From Chloroherpetonaceae bacterium (lineage in GTDB: Bacteria; Bacteroidota; Chlorobiia; Chlorobiales; Thermochlorobacteraceae), in NCBI GenBank assembly GCA_025056565.1, contig JANWWA010000017.1, positions 1 to 63,821 on the forward strand: 63,821 nucleotides of DNA, in the 5' to 3' direction. Made by a program: the position numbers and the translations under genes. The notes under the pieces were generated by a model. That model saw nothing but the letters and a program-made list of their open reading frames with translations. It searched no databases and was not told the DNA's origin. Shown one piece after another: positions 27,585-35,300 of the stretch (position 1 is the first letter of the stretch; each line of letters begins with the position of its first letter).

Positions 27585-28343
27585 TTAGCCTATGCTGCAA
27601 GGCGAAAGCACGATGATAAAATCGGTGGCAGAAATATCCAGCACCGTTCTTAGCTCTCCCAAAAAGAGCCAATTCATCGCATCTACAAACCGATGCGGTA
27701 AAAATCGCTTAACAAATCGATTTTGATACGACTCGTAGCTGATGAAAAATTCTACCTTGTGTTGGTACTGTGCGGCGAGATGTAGCAGCGGCTTGAGCTT
27801 AATATCCGTAGCAAATACGGTGCGGAACGGACCTTGGTCTGTCTTGCTTGCACTTAGCGGCGTGCCTGATGCAAGGCGATAAAACCACTGATGCACAAAG
27901 TAGGGCGAGTATTTGGTAACCACCCCTTTCCAAATTTGCGGATTTGGATACGCCAATACGACTTTGCCTGTAGGCTTAACCCACTTAAAGAACTTTGCAA
28001 TGACTGCTTTGGGATTTTGCAGATGCTCTACGACGTCCCAACACACAATTAGGTCAAATGCGCCCAACCACTGCGGATTGTCGTATTGATGCAGGTCTGC
28101 ACAGATGCGTTCCGAGAGATGTTGATTTCGCTCAAGTTGATACGGTGAAATATCAATCCCTGTCACGATGCACTGCTGCAGCGCAAGATGCGATGCCGAC
28201 CCACAGCCCGCTTCCAGTACTGTTAGGCCAATGAGCGGCCCTAAGTGGGTGTTCAACGCATGCAGAGCTTGCTCAAAGGTGCCGTAGTGTCGATAGAGCT
28301 GAGTGAGTTCAGGTGCTATGGATGCTGAAGCGGTGTCCGTCAT
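27585..28343 (-). CDS. Class I SAM-dependent methyltransferase
   Basis: A 252-residue methyltransferase of the Methyltransf_11/23 type. Motif I is LTVLEAGCGSASHLAL (~residues 38-53), followed by GIDISPYQLE, a DLIVCWDVVEHLQNP acidic block, and FFKWVKPTGKVVLAYPNP. The C-terminal third (residues ~140-250) is not recognised. It converges with ppx, the two stops being a few nucleotides apart. Substrate unknown; small-molecule or glycan methylation are both possible. Confidence 0.87.
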   Translation of the reverse strand: MTDTASASIAPELTQLYRHYGTFEQALHALNTHLGPLIGLTVLEAGCGSASHLALQQCIVTGIDISPYQLERNQHLSERICADLHQYDNPQWLGAFDLIVCWDVVEHLQNPKAVIAKFFKWVKPTGKVVLAYPNPQIWKGVVTKYSPYFVHQWFYRLASGTPLSASKTDQGPFRTVFATDIKLKPLLHLAAQYQHKVEFFISYESYQNRFVKRFLPHRFVDAMNWLFLGELRTVLDISATDFIIVLSPCSIG

Positions 28344-28399
28344 AGCCTTATGCTTTGCAGATGCGAAGATACAACCAAGTGATGCAAATCTGCGTTACA

Positions 28400-29377
28400 T
28401 CAGAAACAGAGTGCTGCGGCACCCATCACTCCTGCACGGTTGCCGAGCTTAGCCAGTCTCACTTCAAGTCCCTCATGCATTGTGTGCAAGGTAAAGCGAT
28501 ACAGCTGGGCGCGCGTGGGTGCCAGAATCAGTTCACCTGCGCCTGATACACCGCCTCCGACAACAAACTTGCGGATATCCAAAATAGAGACAATTGTGCC
28601 CAAGCCTGCACCTAAGACTTCCCCTACGAACTGCCAAGTGTCCAGTGCCACTTTGTCGCCTCGTTCTGCAGCAAGGCATAGCAGCTTGGGGGTCAAGTTT
28701 TCCCAATTTCCAGCGCAGAGTTCGTGCAAAATGGGAGAGGGAGTTTGCGATAGCTGCGACAGGGCATACTCAACGATGCGTCTCTGCCCAATCAAGCCTT
28801 CGATTGAGCCACGAATCCCCGCGTGGATACGCTCGCTGCGGTAGTCAACGGTGATGTGCCCTAATTCGCCTGCTGCTCCCGTCGTGCCGCGATAAATTTT
28901 CTTGTTCAGGATAATACCGCCTCCCACGCCCGTGCCCAGTGTAATCATTACGAAATCATTGAGCAACCTCCCTGCACCAAATGCGGACTCACCCAGTGCG
29001 GCGACATTTGCATCATTTTCTACAAAGACAGGTAGCTGCAAGCCTTCTCGTCGCTTAAGCTCGGTCTGCAGCCTTTCGCCCAGCCGTACGACGGTCCAGC
29101 CGGGCAGGTTTGGTGGATAGCTAATCGTGCCACCGTCCAAGCTGACGACGCCGGGCACGCCGACGCCTACACCTTTTAAGCTACTCAGCGGTTGGGCTTT
29201 GAGTGTCTCCCTTAGCACCGTCGTGAGGCCCTCGAGCATATTTTCTATCACAACCTCTGGCCCTTTTTCTGCTTCGGTTGGAAGTTCCTTACTGCAGAGC
29301 AGGTTTCCGCTTTGGGAGACAGAAGCCACCTTAATAGCTGTGCCGCCCAAATCCACCCCAATTGCAAATGGCTCCAT
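28400..29377 (-). CDS. ROK-family sugar kinase without the zinc-binding cysteines
   Basis: A 325-residue ASKHA-fold kinase resembling glucokinase. IGVDLGGTAIKVASVS is the phosphate-1 motif; VFVENDANVAALGE holds the catalytic Asp; MITLGTGVGGGIILN is phosphate-2; GTTGAAGELGHITV contains the conserved His. The ROK zinc motif CxCGxxGCxE is replaced by IHAGIRGSIE, so all three Cys ligands are lost while the following Glu is kept. The second domain otherwise looks normal (FVVGGGVSGAG adenosine motif). The fold should be intact, but metal dependence and sugar specificity may differ. Confidence 0.88.
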   Translation of the reverse strand: MEPFAIGVDLGGTAIKVASVSQSGNLLCSKELPTEAEKGPEVVIENMLEGLTTVLRETLKAQPLSSLKGVGVGVPGVVSLDGGTISYPPNLPGWTVVRLGERLQTELKRREGLQLPVFVENDANVAALGESAFGAGRLLNDFVMITLGTGVGGGIILNKKIYRGTTGAAGELGHITVDYRSERIHAGIRGSIEGLIGQRRIVEYALSQLSQTPSPILHELCAGNWENLTPKLLCLAAERGDKVALDTWQFVGEVLGAGLGTIVSILDIRKFVVGGGVSGAGELILAPTRAQLYRFTLHTMHEGLEVRLAKLGNRAGVMGAAALCF

Positions 29378-29401
29378 AGAGGGAGTTTATCTATCACTGC
29401 A

Positions 29402-30751
29402 TTACGGTAACTCAAGGTAATCCAGCGCTACCTGCAGCATTGCTTTGACGCCGACCTTCAACGCTGACTCATCAACGTAGAAGCGTGGCGAATGGTTTGA
29501 GGCAGCAGTCTTCAAGTCCTGCTTGGGCGTAATACCCACAAAGAAGAAAAAGCCCGGAATTTTTTTCTGATAGAAGGAAAAATCTTCAGAACCCGTGAGC
29601 TTTGCACTCAGCACTACATTTTCTTTGCCTACTGCCCGCTCAAGGCTGGGAATCATCTTTGCTGTGAGGGCTTCGTCGTTATGCGTGGTAGGGTAGAGCT
29701 TGCGAATGGTTACTCGAGCGTGCGCACCTGCGCTCTTTGCAATCATATCTGCAGTGCGACGAATGCGCTCGTGAATGTCATTTTGCATCTCTTCGTTAAA
29801 GGTGCGAATGGTGCCCAGCATATGCACACTATCGGGAATGATGTTGTATCGAATGCCCCCACGAATACTGCCAACTGTGATGATGGAGGGTTCTGCCGTC
29901 ACATCAACTTGGCGGCTGGCGATAGTTTGCAGGCCCAAGATAACCTGTGATGCGACTACAATGGGGTCAATGCCAGCCCACGGCTTAGCGCCGTGTGTTT
30001 GTCGTCCTTTGATGGTAATTTCAAGGTTATCTACCGCTGCCATCGTCGGACCTGGGCGAAACGCAATTTTGCCCGACTCTAACCCTGCAAAGACGTGCAA
30101 GCCGAAAATGGCTTCAGGCTTTGGGTTTTCCAGCACGCCTTGCTTAATCATTAGCTCTGCACCACCTTCTTCACCTTCTGGCGCACCTTCTTCAGCCGGC
30201 TGGAAGATGAATTTCACCGTGCCACGCAGTTCATCTTTCATTCCTGCAAGAATTTCTGCTACGCCCATTAAAATTGCCGTGTGGCAGTCATGGCCGCAAG
30301 CATGCATCACGCCTACTTCCTGACCGTTGTAAATTGCTTTAGCTTTGGAGGCAAAAGGCAACCCTGTTTCTTCAGTTACAGGCAAGGCGTCCATATCTGC
30401 ACGCAGGGCAACTACTTTGCCGGGCTTTGCGCCTCTCAGCACTGCCACCACGCCAGTGTGTGCCACGCCTGTTTTAACTTCTAACCCAAGACTTCGCAGA
30501 TGTTCCGCCACAACTTTTGCTGTGCGAAATTCTCGATTAGATAGCTCTGGATTTTGATGCAGGTCACGCCGCCATGCAATTACCTTTGGCTCAATCGCCA
30601 ACACCTTTTGCTCAATGAGCTTTTGGCGCGCTTCAGCAGGTGGCAGTGGAGATAGAGCAGCCGAATAAGTCACCGTTTGCGCGATGCTCTGCACAGCACT
30701 CAGCGCCAGCATCAGCGTTGCCCCAAGTATGCTTATGCACCGTTTATGCAT
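29402..30751 (-). CDS. Exported M20-family metallo-amidohydrolase
   Basis: A 449-residue M20D-type amidohydrolase (N-acyl amino acid hydrolase family). It has a Sec-type signal peptide (MHKRCISILGATLMLALSAV, probably cleaved after IAQ). Metal ligands sit in HACGHDCHTAILMG (~residues 140-153) and FIFQPAEEG (~175-183), with HVFAGLESGKI and GSEDFSFYQ further on. A dimerisation domain (~220-330) is present. It likely hydrolyses an acylated or peptide-like amino acid in the periplasm. The start at ATG 30751 is chosen because longer starts displace the signal peptide. Its 5' end overlaps no other gene; the F420-type gene lies just upstream in the same direction. Confidence 0.88.
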   Translation of the reverse strand: MHKRCISILGATLMLALSAVQSIAQTVTYSAALSPLPPAEARQKLIEQKVLAIEPKVIAWRRDLHQNPELSNREFRTAKVVAEHLRSLGLEVKTGVAHTGVVAVLRGAKPGKVVALRADMDALPVTEETGLPFASKAKAIYNGQEVGVMHACGHDCHTAILMGVAEILAGMKDELRGTVKFIFQPAEEGAPEGEEGGAELMIKQGVLENPKPEAIFGLHVFAGLESGKIAFRPGPTMAAVDNLEITIKGRQTHGAKPWAGIDPIVVASQVILGLQTIASRQVDVTAEPSIITVGSIRGGIRYNIIPDSVHMLGTIRTFNEEMQNDIHERIRRTADMIAKSAGAHARVTIRKLYPTTHNDEALTAKMIPSLERAVGKENVVLSAKLTGSEDFSFYQKKIPGFFFFVGITPKQDLKTAASNHSPRFYVDESALKVGVKAMLQVALDYLELP

Positions 30752-30803
30752 TGCTCGTTTCAGTGTTTGCTCTCCTGTTTGCATTTGCAAAGTTTGCAGC
30801 AAG

Positions 30804-31433
30804 TTAGCGTCTGAGGAGCTTAAACGCAATCTCGCTGCCCATCTTTTGCTTGAATGCCAAATTGAGGAAAAGTAGCGTCATCGTCTCCAAGTGGCGTGCT
30901 TGCGACAGTGTCCCACAATCCACTGGGTCGAAGCCGCTATCCTGAATGAGTATCGCTACTTTGGCTTTTGCCTCAGCGTCATTGCCGCAGTAAAACCCCG
31001 TTGCAGCTATTCCATCGTAGAGAGGTTGCGCCAGCACTTTTGCGCCAATTGTGTTGTAGGCTTTTACTACACTTGTTTCAGGCAGCCAGCTTTGAATCAT
31101 CTCCGCGGCAGATGTATGAGCTGGCACAACCAGCGACGAGAAGTCTGGCGACAGCGGGTTAGTACAGTCAATCAAAACCTTGCCACGCAGCGCATGACGC
31201 ACTAAGTGCACGGTCTCCTCTGCAGCACTCCATGGCACACCCAGAAACGCTACTTCTGCATACATCGCTGCATCTTCATACCGGCCTGCTTCGGCGCGTT
31301 CTCCCATATCAATCCTAAGCTGTGCGGCTTTCTCAATAGAGCGCGTGCCAAAGAAGACACTATGCCCCTTTGCCAACCAGATTTTCCCCAGTCGGCTGCT
31401 CATATTCCCTGTGCCCAGAATTCCTATTTTCAT
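30804..31433 (-). CDS. NAD(P)-binding oxidoreductase, F420-dependent NADP reductase-like
   Basis: A 209-residue Rossmann protein. It starts MKIGILGTGNMSSRLGKIWL (GxGxxx dinucleotide motif) and GHSVFFGTRS, with a Thr/Arg-rich 2'-phosphate pocket suggesting NADPH. Further blocks EVAFLGVPWSAAEETV, VLIDCTNPLS and VVKAYNTIGAKVLAQP match the npdG/F420-dependent NADP oxidoreductase superfamily, which also includes ferric-reductase-like STEAP domains. F420 is not expected in this lineage, so another hydride carrier is likely. Located 52 nt upstream of the amidohydrolase start, same strand. Confidence 0.84.
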   Translation of the reverse strand: MKIGILGTGNMSSRLGKIWLAKGHSVFFGTRSIEKAAQLRIDMGERAEAGRYEDAAMYAEVAFLGVPWSAAEETVHLVRHALRGKVLIDCTNPLSPDFSSLVVPAHTSAAEMIQSWLPETSVVKAYNTIGAKVLAQPLYDGIAATGFYCGNDAEAKAKVAILIQDSGFDPVDCGTLSQARHLETMTLLFLNLAFKQKMGSEIAFKLLRR

Positions 31434-31491
31434 CGGCAAATTGTGCTTGCTGTCTTGGTTCAAACCCGCTTCGGGCTGCGTTCCCACTCTC

Positions 31492-31719
31492 TTAGGTGAG
31501 CGGGAAGAATTTATCGAAGAATCGCTCCAGTGCCGCTTGCTGCAGCTCTTGGTGATTTAGATGACGCGTGCGCTCGTAAATCAAATCAGCAAGGTAATCC
31601 ATATTGGCGTAGTCTTGGGCTTGTATGTCTTGCTCAATTAGTGAGCCTAAAAACATCATTTGCTCTGGCGTGAGGGTGTCAAGAAATTTCTCAAAATTGG
31701 GTCTATACACTGGCTTCAT
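31492..31719 (-). CDS. Small hypothetical protein
   Basis: A 75-residue soluble protein, mostly helical (FLDTLTPEQMMFLGSLIEQD, QELQQAALERFFDKFFPLT). No family recognised. The ATG at 31719 is preferred; a GTG at 31767 would add 16 residues. It precedes the F420-type gene in the same direction (58 nt). Confidence 0.55.
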   Translation of the reverse strand: MKPVYRPNFEKFLDTLTPEQMMFLGSLIEQDIQAQDYANMDYLADLIYERTRHLNHQELQQAALERFFDKFFPLT

Positions 31720-31851
31720 TGATGCGGCATTTATTAACACAAAGTTACGCAGTTCTCGCCGATTCACGAAGGCCAGTCAATCATTTGGCAAAAGGCTCTG
31801 GCGCTTTTTTCCAGCAACTTAAAGCTGTATGCCTGCGCTTCGGTCTACTCT

Positions 31852-31889
31852 CACGCAATAAAAATGCCGCTAAGCTTACTTAGCGGCAT
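31852..31889 (-). terminator. Rho-independent terminator for the YciI gene
   Basis: Perfect 11-bp inverted repeat ATGCCGCTAAG (31864-31874) / CTTAGCGGCAT (31879-31889), 4-nt loop. On the minus strand it is followed by TTTTTATT. It lies 45 nt after the stop of the YciI-like gene at 31934. Confidence 0.92.
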
Positions 31890-31933
31890 GGAAGAATGCA
31901 AGGCAAGCCAAAGAACATATGCCAGATTCTGCC

Positions 31934-32299
31934 TTAGGCAATCCGCAGCTGAGTTGGTGTTGCCGTCACGCCCCACGCCTCTGCCAGATGTGGCGGGAAG
32001 TCAATACGGTAACCCCCTTCATCCACGTGGTAGTCCCACTGTCGAATCGTGAAACTGCGAATGCCTCGCGTGTAGAAGGGATCGGTTTTTAGGAGCGCCT
32101 CCAGCGCTTCTTTGCTTTCGGCTTTCATAATGCAAAGTCCATCGTCAAACTCACCCTTTTCATTGACGAAAGGGCCGGCGACCACAAAAACTTTCTTTGG
32201 AATGTTTTCCAGCATCCACTTAATGTGCTCGCCTGCATACTTCATCACATCTGGAGCGCGACCTTCATTGCAGGTCATCTGAACAACAAAATACTTCAT
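31934..32299 (-). CDS. YciI-family protein
   Basis: A 121-residue ferredoxin-like-fold protein. It starts MKYFVVQMTCNEGRAPDV and contains GPFVNEKGEFDDGLCIMKA and ALLKTDPFYTRGI, the layout of YCII domains, which include dehalogenases/hydrolases and many proteins of unknown role. The C-terminal ~25 residues are extra. It ends at a strong terminator. The PNPOx gene lies 12 nt upstream in the same direction, so both may be cotranscribed and share the TetR-type operator upstream. Confidence 0.87.
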   Translation of the reverse strand: MKYFVVQMTCNEGRAPDVMKYAGEHIKWMLENIPKKVFVVAGPFVNEKGEFDDGLCIMKAESKEALEALLKTDPFYTRGIRSFTIRQWDYHVDEGGYRIDFPPHLAEAWGVTATPTQLRIA

Positions 32300-32311
32300 T
32301 GGGAAAGAGGT

Positions 32312-32758
32312 TTAGGGTTCAGCGGTTACAGTTTCAGCTTCTAACACTCGTGCAGGTAGCCACTGGCGCGACAGCGATGTTACAAACCACTTCTTCATAT
32401 CCAAGCGCACTGGCAAGCAAGGTGTGTAGAGTTGATACCATGGCATTTTGGTTTGGAGCATTCCCATCACTTTCTCCCGCTCCGACTCTGGCAAAACAGT
32501 GGCCGTGCCGTAGGCTTGCAGAAAATCTTTCATTGCATCGTTCTGCGAAATTTGAATCGCTACGCTCTGGTTCTTGCGTAAGTTTGCCATGGTTTTGCCC
32601 GCTACTTCCAGCATTAGGTAAATCGTTAGGTCATTAGACGCAAAGTATGCGCCTAACACCCACGGTGAGTATTCGCCACCTGTCGTGGCAATCGTAATAG
32701 CATTGTTGCTTTGGAGAATATCCAGAATCACTTGCTTGATTTCCGTTTGAGAGACCAT
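32312..32758 (-). CDS. Pyridoxamine 5'-phosphate oxidase-family flavin-binding protein
   Basis: A 148-residue split-barrel protein. VILDILQSNNAITIATTGGE and SPWVLGAYFASNDLTIYLML and ANLRKNQSVAIQI match the PNPOx-like FMN-binding fold; the region around WYQLYTPCLPVRLDMKKWFV is the typical C-terminal half. The family includes flavin reductases, F420 and heme-related proteins, so activity is open. ATG at 32758 gives MVSQTEIKQVIL; a longer start would read through a TetR-type palindrome 32791-32808, which argues for the short form. Confidence 0.85.
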   Translation of the reverse strand: MVSQTEIKQVILDILQSNNAITIATTGGEYSPWVLGAYFASNDLTIYLMLEVAGKTMANLRKNQSVAIQISQNDAMKDFLQAYGTATVLPESEREKVMGMLQTKMPWYQLYTPCLPVRLDMKKWFVTSLSRQWLPARVLEAETVTAEP

Positions 32759-32790
32759 TGAACGATGTGTTTTTGTGGTTGAAACAATTG

Positions 32791-32808
32791 ACCGACCCGT
32801 CGGTCGGT
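32791..32808. promoter_or_regulatory. TetR-type palindromic operator candidate
   Basis: ACCGACC (32791-32797) and GGTCGGT (32802-32808) form a perfect 7-bp inverted repeat with spacer CGTC. The ACCGAC/GTCGGT half-sites are typical of TetR/AcrR-family operators. It sits 32 nt before the PNPOx ATG and about 100 nt before the divergent gene at 32912, so it probably represses the PNPOx-YciI pair. Which regulator binds is not shown; the window's TetR gene is 31 kb away. Confidence 0.72.
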
Positions 32809-32861
32809 TAGCAATACAATTCCTGTGGTTATTTCGTTTCATTGGCGTCGCCATCAGCAAC

Positions 32862-32892
32862 TTAGCGATGGTTTGCTGCTTGTGTATCTTTG
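32862..32892 (+). promoter_or_regulatory. Bacteroidetes-type promoter for the gene at 32912
   Basis: TATCTTTG (32885-32892) matches the -7 consensus TAnnTTTG, with TTAG (32862-32865, one mismatch to TTTG) exactly 19 nt upstream. Transcription would start only about 10-15 nt before the ATG. Confidence 0.5.
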
Positions 32893-32911
32893 TAGCGTAA
32901 CTTCATGCGCT

Positions 32912-33187
32912 ATGGAATACGACCTTCAACTTTTGCAGTTCATTGGCGAGGTTTTGCTCGAAAAAGTTCACAGCCTGCGTTCTAAGCTTCACGACGATAC
33001 GGCTTTGCAAGTCGACAGAGTTAATCTGGCTTTTGCTGAAGAAGTGATTGCGATGGCCAAAAATCGCCTAACGGTTCTGCGCAATGAAGCTCAAAATGAT
33101 GGCTCGCTGTGGCTTGAACGCAGTTTTGAGCAGTATCCGCACATTCGCTTGCACGGCGGGGTGCGTGAGGACGACCCACCGCAGTAG
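32912..33187 (+). CDS. Small hypothetical protein
   Basis: A 91-residue soluble protein (MEYDLQLLQFIGEVLLEKVH, then NLAFAEEVIAMAKNRLTVLR), largely helical and without recognised domain. A Bacteroidetes-type -7 box is placed just ahead of its ATG. The longer frame from 32825 is not favoured. It precedes the ECF sigma operon by about 120 nt, but with no evident coupling. Confidence 0.6.
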   Translation: MEYDLQLLQFIGEVLLEKVHSLRSKLHDDTALQVDRVNLAFAEEVIAMAKNRLTVLRNEAQNDGSLWLERSFEQYPHIRLHGGVREDDPPQ

Positions 33188-33310
33188 CTGTCAATAGAGA
33201 TTAAACCTGATTCCCTTCCTGCTTGTCTGACAATTTGGAAAAGTTAAGCACACCCAAAATGACGCATCTTTGTGCGCTAATGTTAATTGAAACTGTACCG
33301 CAGACGACCC

Positions 33311-33895
33311 ATGAAGTCCGATGCCGAACTGATTGCTCTTTTTAAGCAAGGCGGTGCAGCAAGCGAAAAAGCTTTTACAGAGCTGGTGCGTCGATATCAA
33401 GAGAAGGTCTACTGGATATGTCGGCGCATGCTGGATTCGCACGAAGATGCCGATGATGTGGCGCAAAATGTCTTTTTAAAGGTCTATGACGGCCTCAGCG
33501 ACTTCAAGGGCGATGCAGAGTTTTACACGTGGCTCTATCGAATTGCGATGAACGAAACCATCAACTTTTTACGCGCTCGCCAAGTCCGCAAAGCCGTCTC
33601 CATAGATGAGATTTTAGAAAAGCCTGCTTCAGCGGAGGCTGAGCCAACCTATATCGTAGAGCAAAATGAGGAAAAGGAGCTTATTGCCGAAGCTATTGCG
33701 GCTCTGCCCGAAAAGCAAAAGCAAGTTTTTATGATGCGCTACTACGATGAGCTGTCATATGAAGAAATCGCCGACATTTTAGGCACAAGTGTCGGCGGAC
33801 TGAAGGCAAATTACTTTCATGCCTTTCGGAAAATTGAATCGTATCTCAAAGCGCGGCTTCGCGCCACAAGAACGGTAACGGAGGACAAACGATGA
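33311..33895 (+). CDS. ECF RNA polymerase sigma factor (RpoE-like)
   Basis: A 194-residue group 4 sigma factor with regions 2 and 4 only. Region 2: AFTELVRRYQEKVYWICRRM and DADDVAQNVFLKVYDGLSDF with FYTWLYRIAMNETINFLRAR; region 4: IAALPEKQKQVFMMRYYDEL, SYEEIADILGTSVGGLKANY. Start ATG at 33311 (an earlier frame start would add 8 residues). It overlaps the next gene by 4 nt (ATGA), the classical sigma/anti-sigma arrangement. A CATCTTTG element (33265-33272) may be its -7 region. Confidence 0.93.
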   Translation: MKSDAELIALFKQGGAASEKAFTELVRRYQEKVYWICRRMLDSHEDADDVAQNVFLKVYDGLSDFKGDAEFYTWLYRIAMNETINFLRARQVRKAVSIDEILEKPASAEAEPTYIVEQNEEKELIAEAIAALPEKQKQVFMMRYYDELSYEEIADILGTSVGGLKANYFHAFRKIESYLKARLRATRTVTEDKR

Positions 33896-34518
33896 CTTCG
33901 AAGGAACACTTGCGACATTATTTACCTGATTTCATCGCAGGGAAAACCCCGCACCACATTTCAGAAGAACTGCAACAGCTTCTTGCATCAGATGCCGAGT
34001 TCCGCAAGGAATACGAGGCGCTGCGTGTGGTGTGGTTGAAAGTTCAAGCGTATTCACAGTCAAAGCTGGCAGAGTCTCAGAAAACCATTCCCCCTTTCTA
34101 CTTTGAGACCTTTGCCGATAAGGTCGCCGCACGACTTCGAGCAAGGCAGCAGCCACTTTGGTTACGCCTCAGTGCTTGGCTGAAAGACTTTTTCTTGACA
34201 GAACGCCGCTATGAACTTGCTGGTGCTCTGACGGGTGTTGCGATTGGCTTGCTTCTTGTCCTGTCGATTTGGCGGTTAGACCAGCAGGTTGCGCGTCTAC
34301 CCGTGCCATCTGCTTCATCCACACAAACAGATGCTACGGTGGCACTTACCACGACAATCCAATACGCTGCATACTACAGCCCTGAGGCTTTGCTCATCAG
34401 CCTCAGCGAAGAGGACGCTTCATATCTCATTGAAGCAATCGAATATGATTTTGCCGACGACACAGAATTCAAAACGCTTTCCAAGCAAGAGGTTGAAGCA
34501 CTTTTGAAAATACTGTAA
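33892..34518 (+). CDS. Putative anti-sigma factor, single-pass membrane protein
   Basis: A 208-residue protein. Residues 1-100 are cytoplasmic in character (HLRHYLPDFIAGKTPHHISE), one membrane segment lies near 107-127 (LTGVAIGLLLVLSIWRL), and ~80 residues follow outside (YSPEALLISLSEEDASYLIE). The N-terminal topology and the ATGA overlap with the ECF sigma gene identify a probable anti-sigma factor; the zinc-binding HxxxCxxC motif is absent. It is inferred to hold the sigma factor at the membrane until an envelope signal arrives. Confidence 0.72.
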   Translation: MTSKEHLRHYLPDFIAGKTPHHISEELQQLLASDAEFRKEYEALRVVWLKVQAYSQSKLAESQKTIPPFYFETFADKVAARLRARQQPLWLRLSAWLKDFFLTERRYELAGALTGVAIGLLLVLSIWRLDQQVARLPVPSASSTQTDATVALTTTIQYAAYYSPEALLISLSEEDASYLIEAIEYDFADDTEFKTLSKQEVEALLKIL

Positions 34519-34539
34519 CCCTTATCCAGCATTCTAACA

Positions 34540-35118
34540 ATGAAGGTGAGATGTCTTCTTTTCCTGATAGGGTTCTTACTGTGGGCAGATGCTGCTGAAC
34601 TTATGGCACAGCCTGTTCCCGCTGCGCCACCCAGAGAGCGAGAACGATGGCGTGAAGGTCATAGTCGACCGCGCATTGAGCCACCCAGCTCACCCGAGCA
34701 AATGTCTCCTGAACGGCGTGCGCAGTTCATTGCTCGCTTGCGGCAACTGCGTATCTGGAAACTGACTGACCGCCTGAAAATGACCGAAGAGCAGTCTATA
34801 CGCTTTTTTCCCAAATACAACCGTTATCAAGACGAGTATTTTGCCAAAGTTGAGCAATTACACGCACAGATGCGTGAACTTCGTGAACTGGAAGCCAAAA
34901 AAGCACCTGATAGTGAGCTTGATAAGCAGGTTGAGAAAATCCTTGCAACACGTACCGAAATGAGCGGGCTTTTCTCCAAATATGCCAAAGAATTTCGTGA
35001 GGTGCTGACCGCTCAGCAGCTTGCCGAACTTATGCTCTTTGAGCGCGACTTTTTGGATGACCTGAATCGCTTAATGCGCCGAGAGCGCCCTGACACCACA
35101 CGACCAATGGTTCGTTAG
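34540..35118 (+). CDS. Exported Spy/CpxP-like helical protein
   Basis: A 192-residue secreted protein with a signal peptide (MKVRCLLFLIGFLLWADAAE, cleavage likely near LMAQ). The mature part is Arg/Glu-rich with a Pro-rich linker, then a helical region, RIWKLTDRLKMTEEQSIRFF and RTEMSGLFSKYAKEFREVLT, which resembles the LTxxQ hairpins of Spy/CpxP/CnrX-type periplasmic sensors and chaperones. It follows the sigma/anti-sigma pair by 21 nt. This suggests an envelope-stress sensing unit, but no binding partner is shown. Confidence 0.72.
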   Translation: MKVRCLLFLIGFLLWADAAELMAQPVPAAPPRERERWREGHSRPRIEPPSSPEQMSPERRAQFIARLRQLRIWKLTDRLKMTEEQSIRFFPKYNRYQDEYFAKVEQLHAQMRELRELEAKKAPDSELDKQVEKILATRTEMSGLFSKYAKEFREVLTAQQLAELMLFERDFLDDLNRLMRRERPDTTRPMVR

Positions 35119-35232
35119 GCAGAGGCCTCATCATCCTGCAAGTGAATCGTTTGGCGCAAAGTGATCCCTCCTGACCTTCCTCTGCACCTTTTCAGTGACA
35201 GGGCTATCAGTGCAGCGACGCCCCCACAGCAC

Positions 35233-35263
35233 TTTTCGCCTACGCTAAAGATGCTTACCTTTG
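35233..35263 (+). promoter_or_regulatory. Bacteroidetes-type promoter upstream of the phzF-like gene
   Basis: TACCTTTG (35256-35263) matches TAnnTTTG and is preceded 19 nt upstream by TTTT (35233-35236), one mismatch from TTTG. It is 37 nt before the ATG at 35301. Confidence 0.5.
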
Positions 35264-35300
35264 CAGCTAACAGTCGTCAGACATTCATCGCAATTCCAAG

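Noticed and set aside
32825-32911. Extended start for the gene at 32912
   Set aside because: The extension reads through the TATCTTTG promoter element, and the ATG at 32912 is well placed after it.
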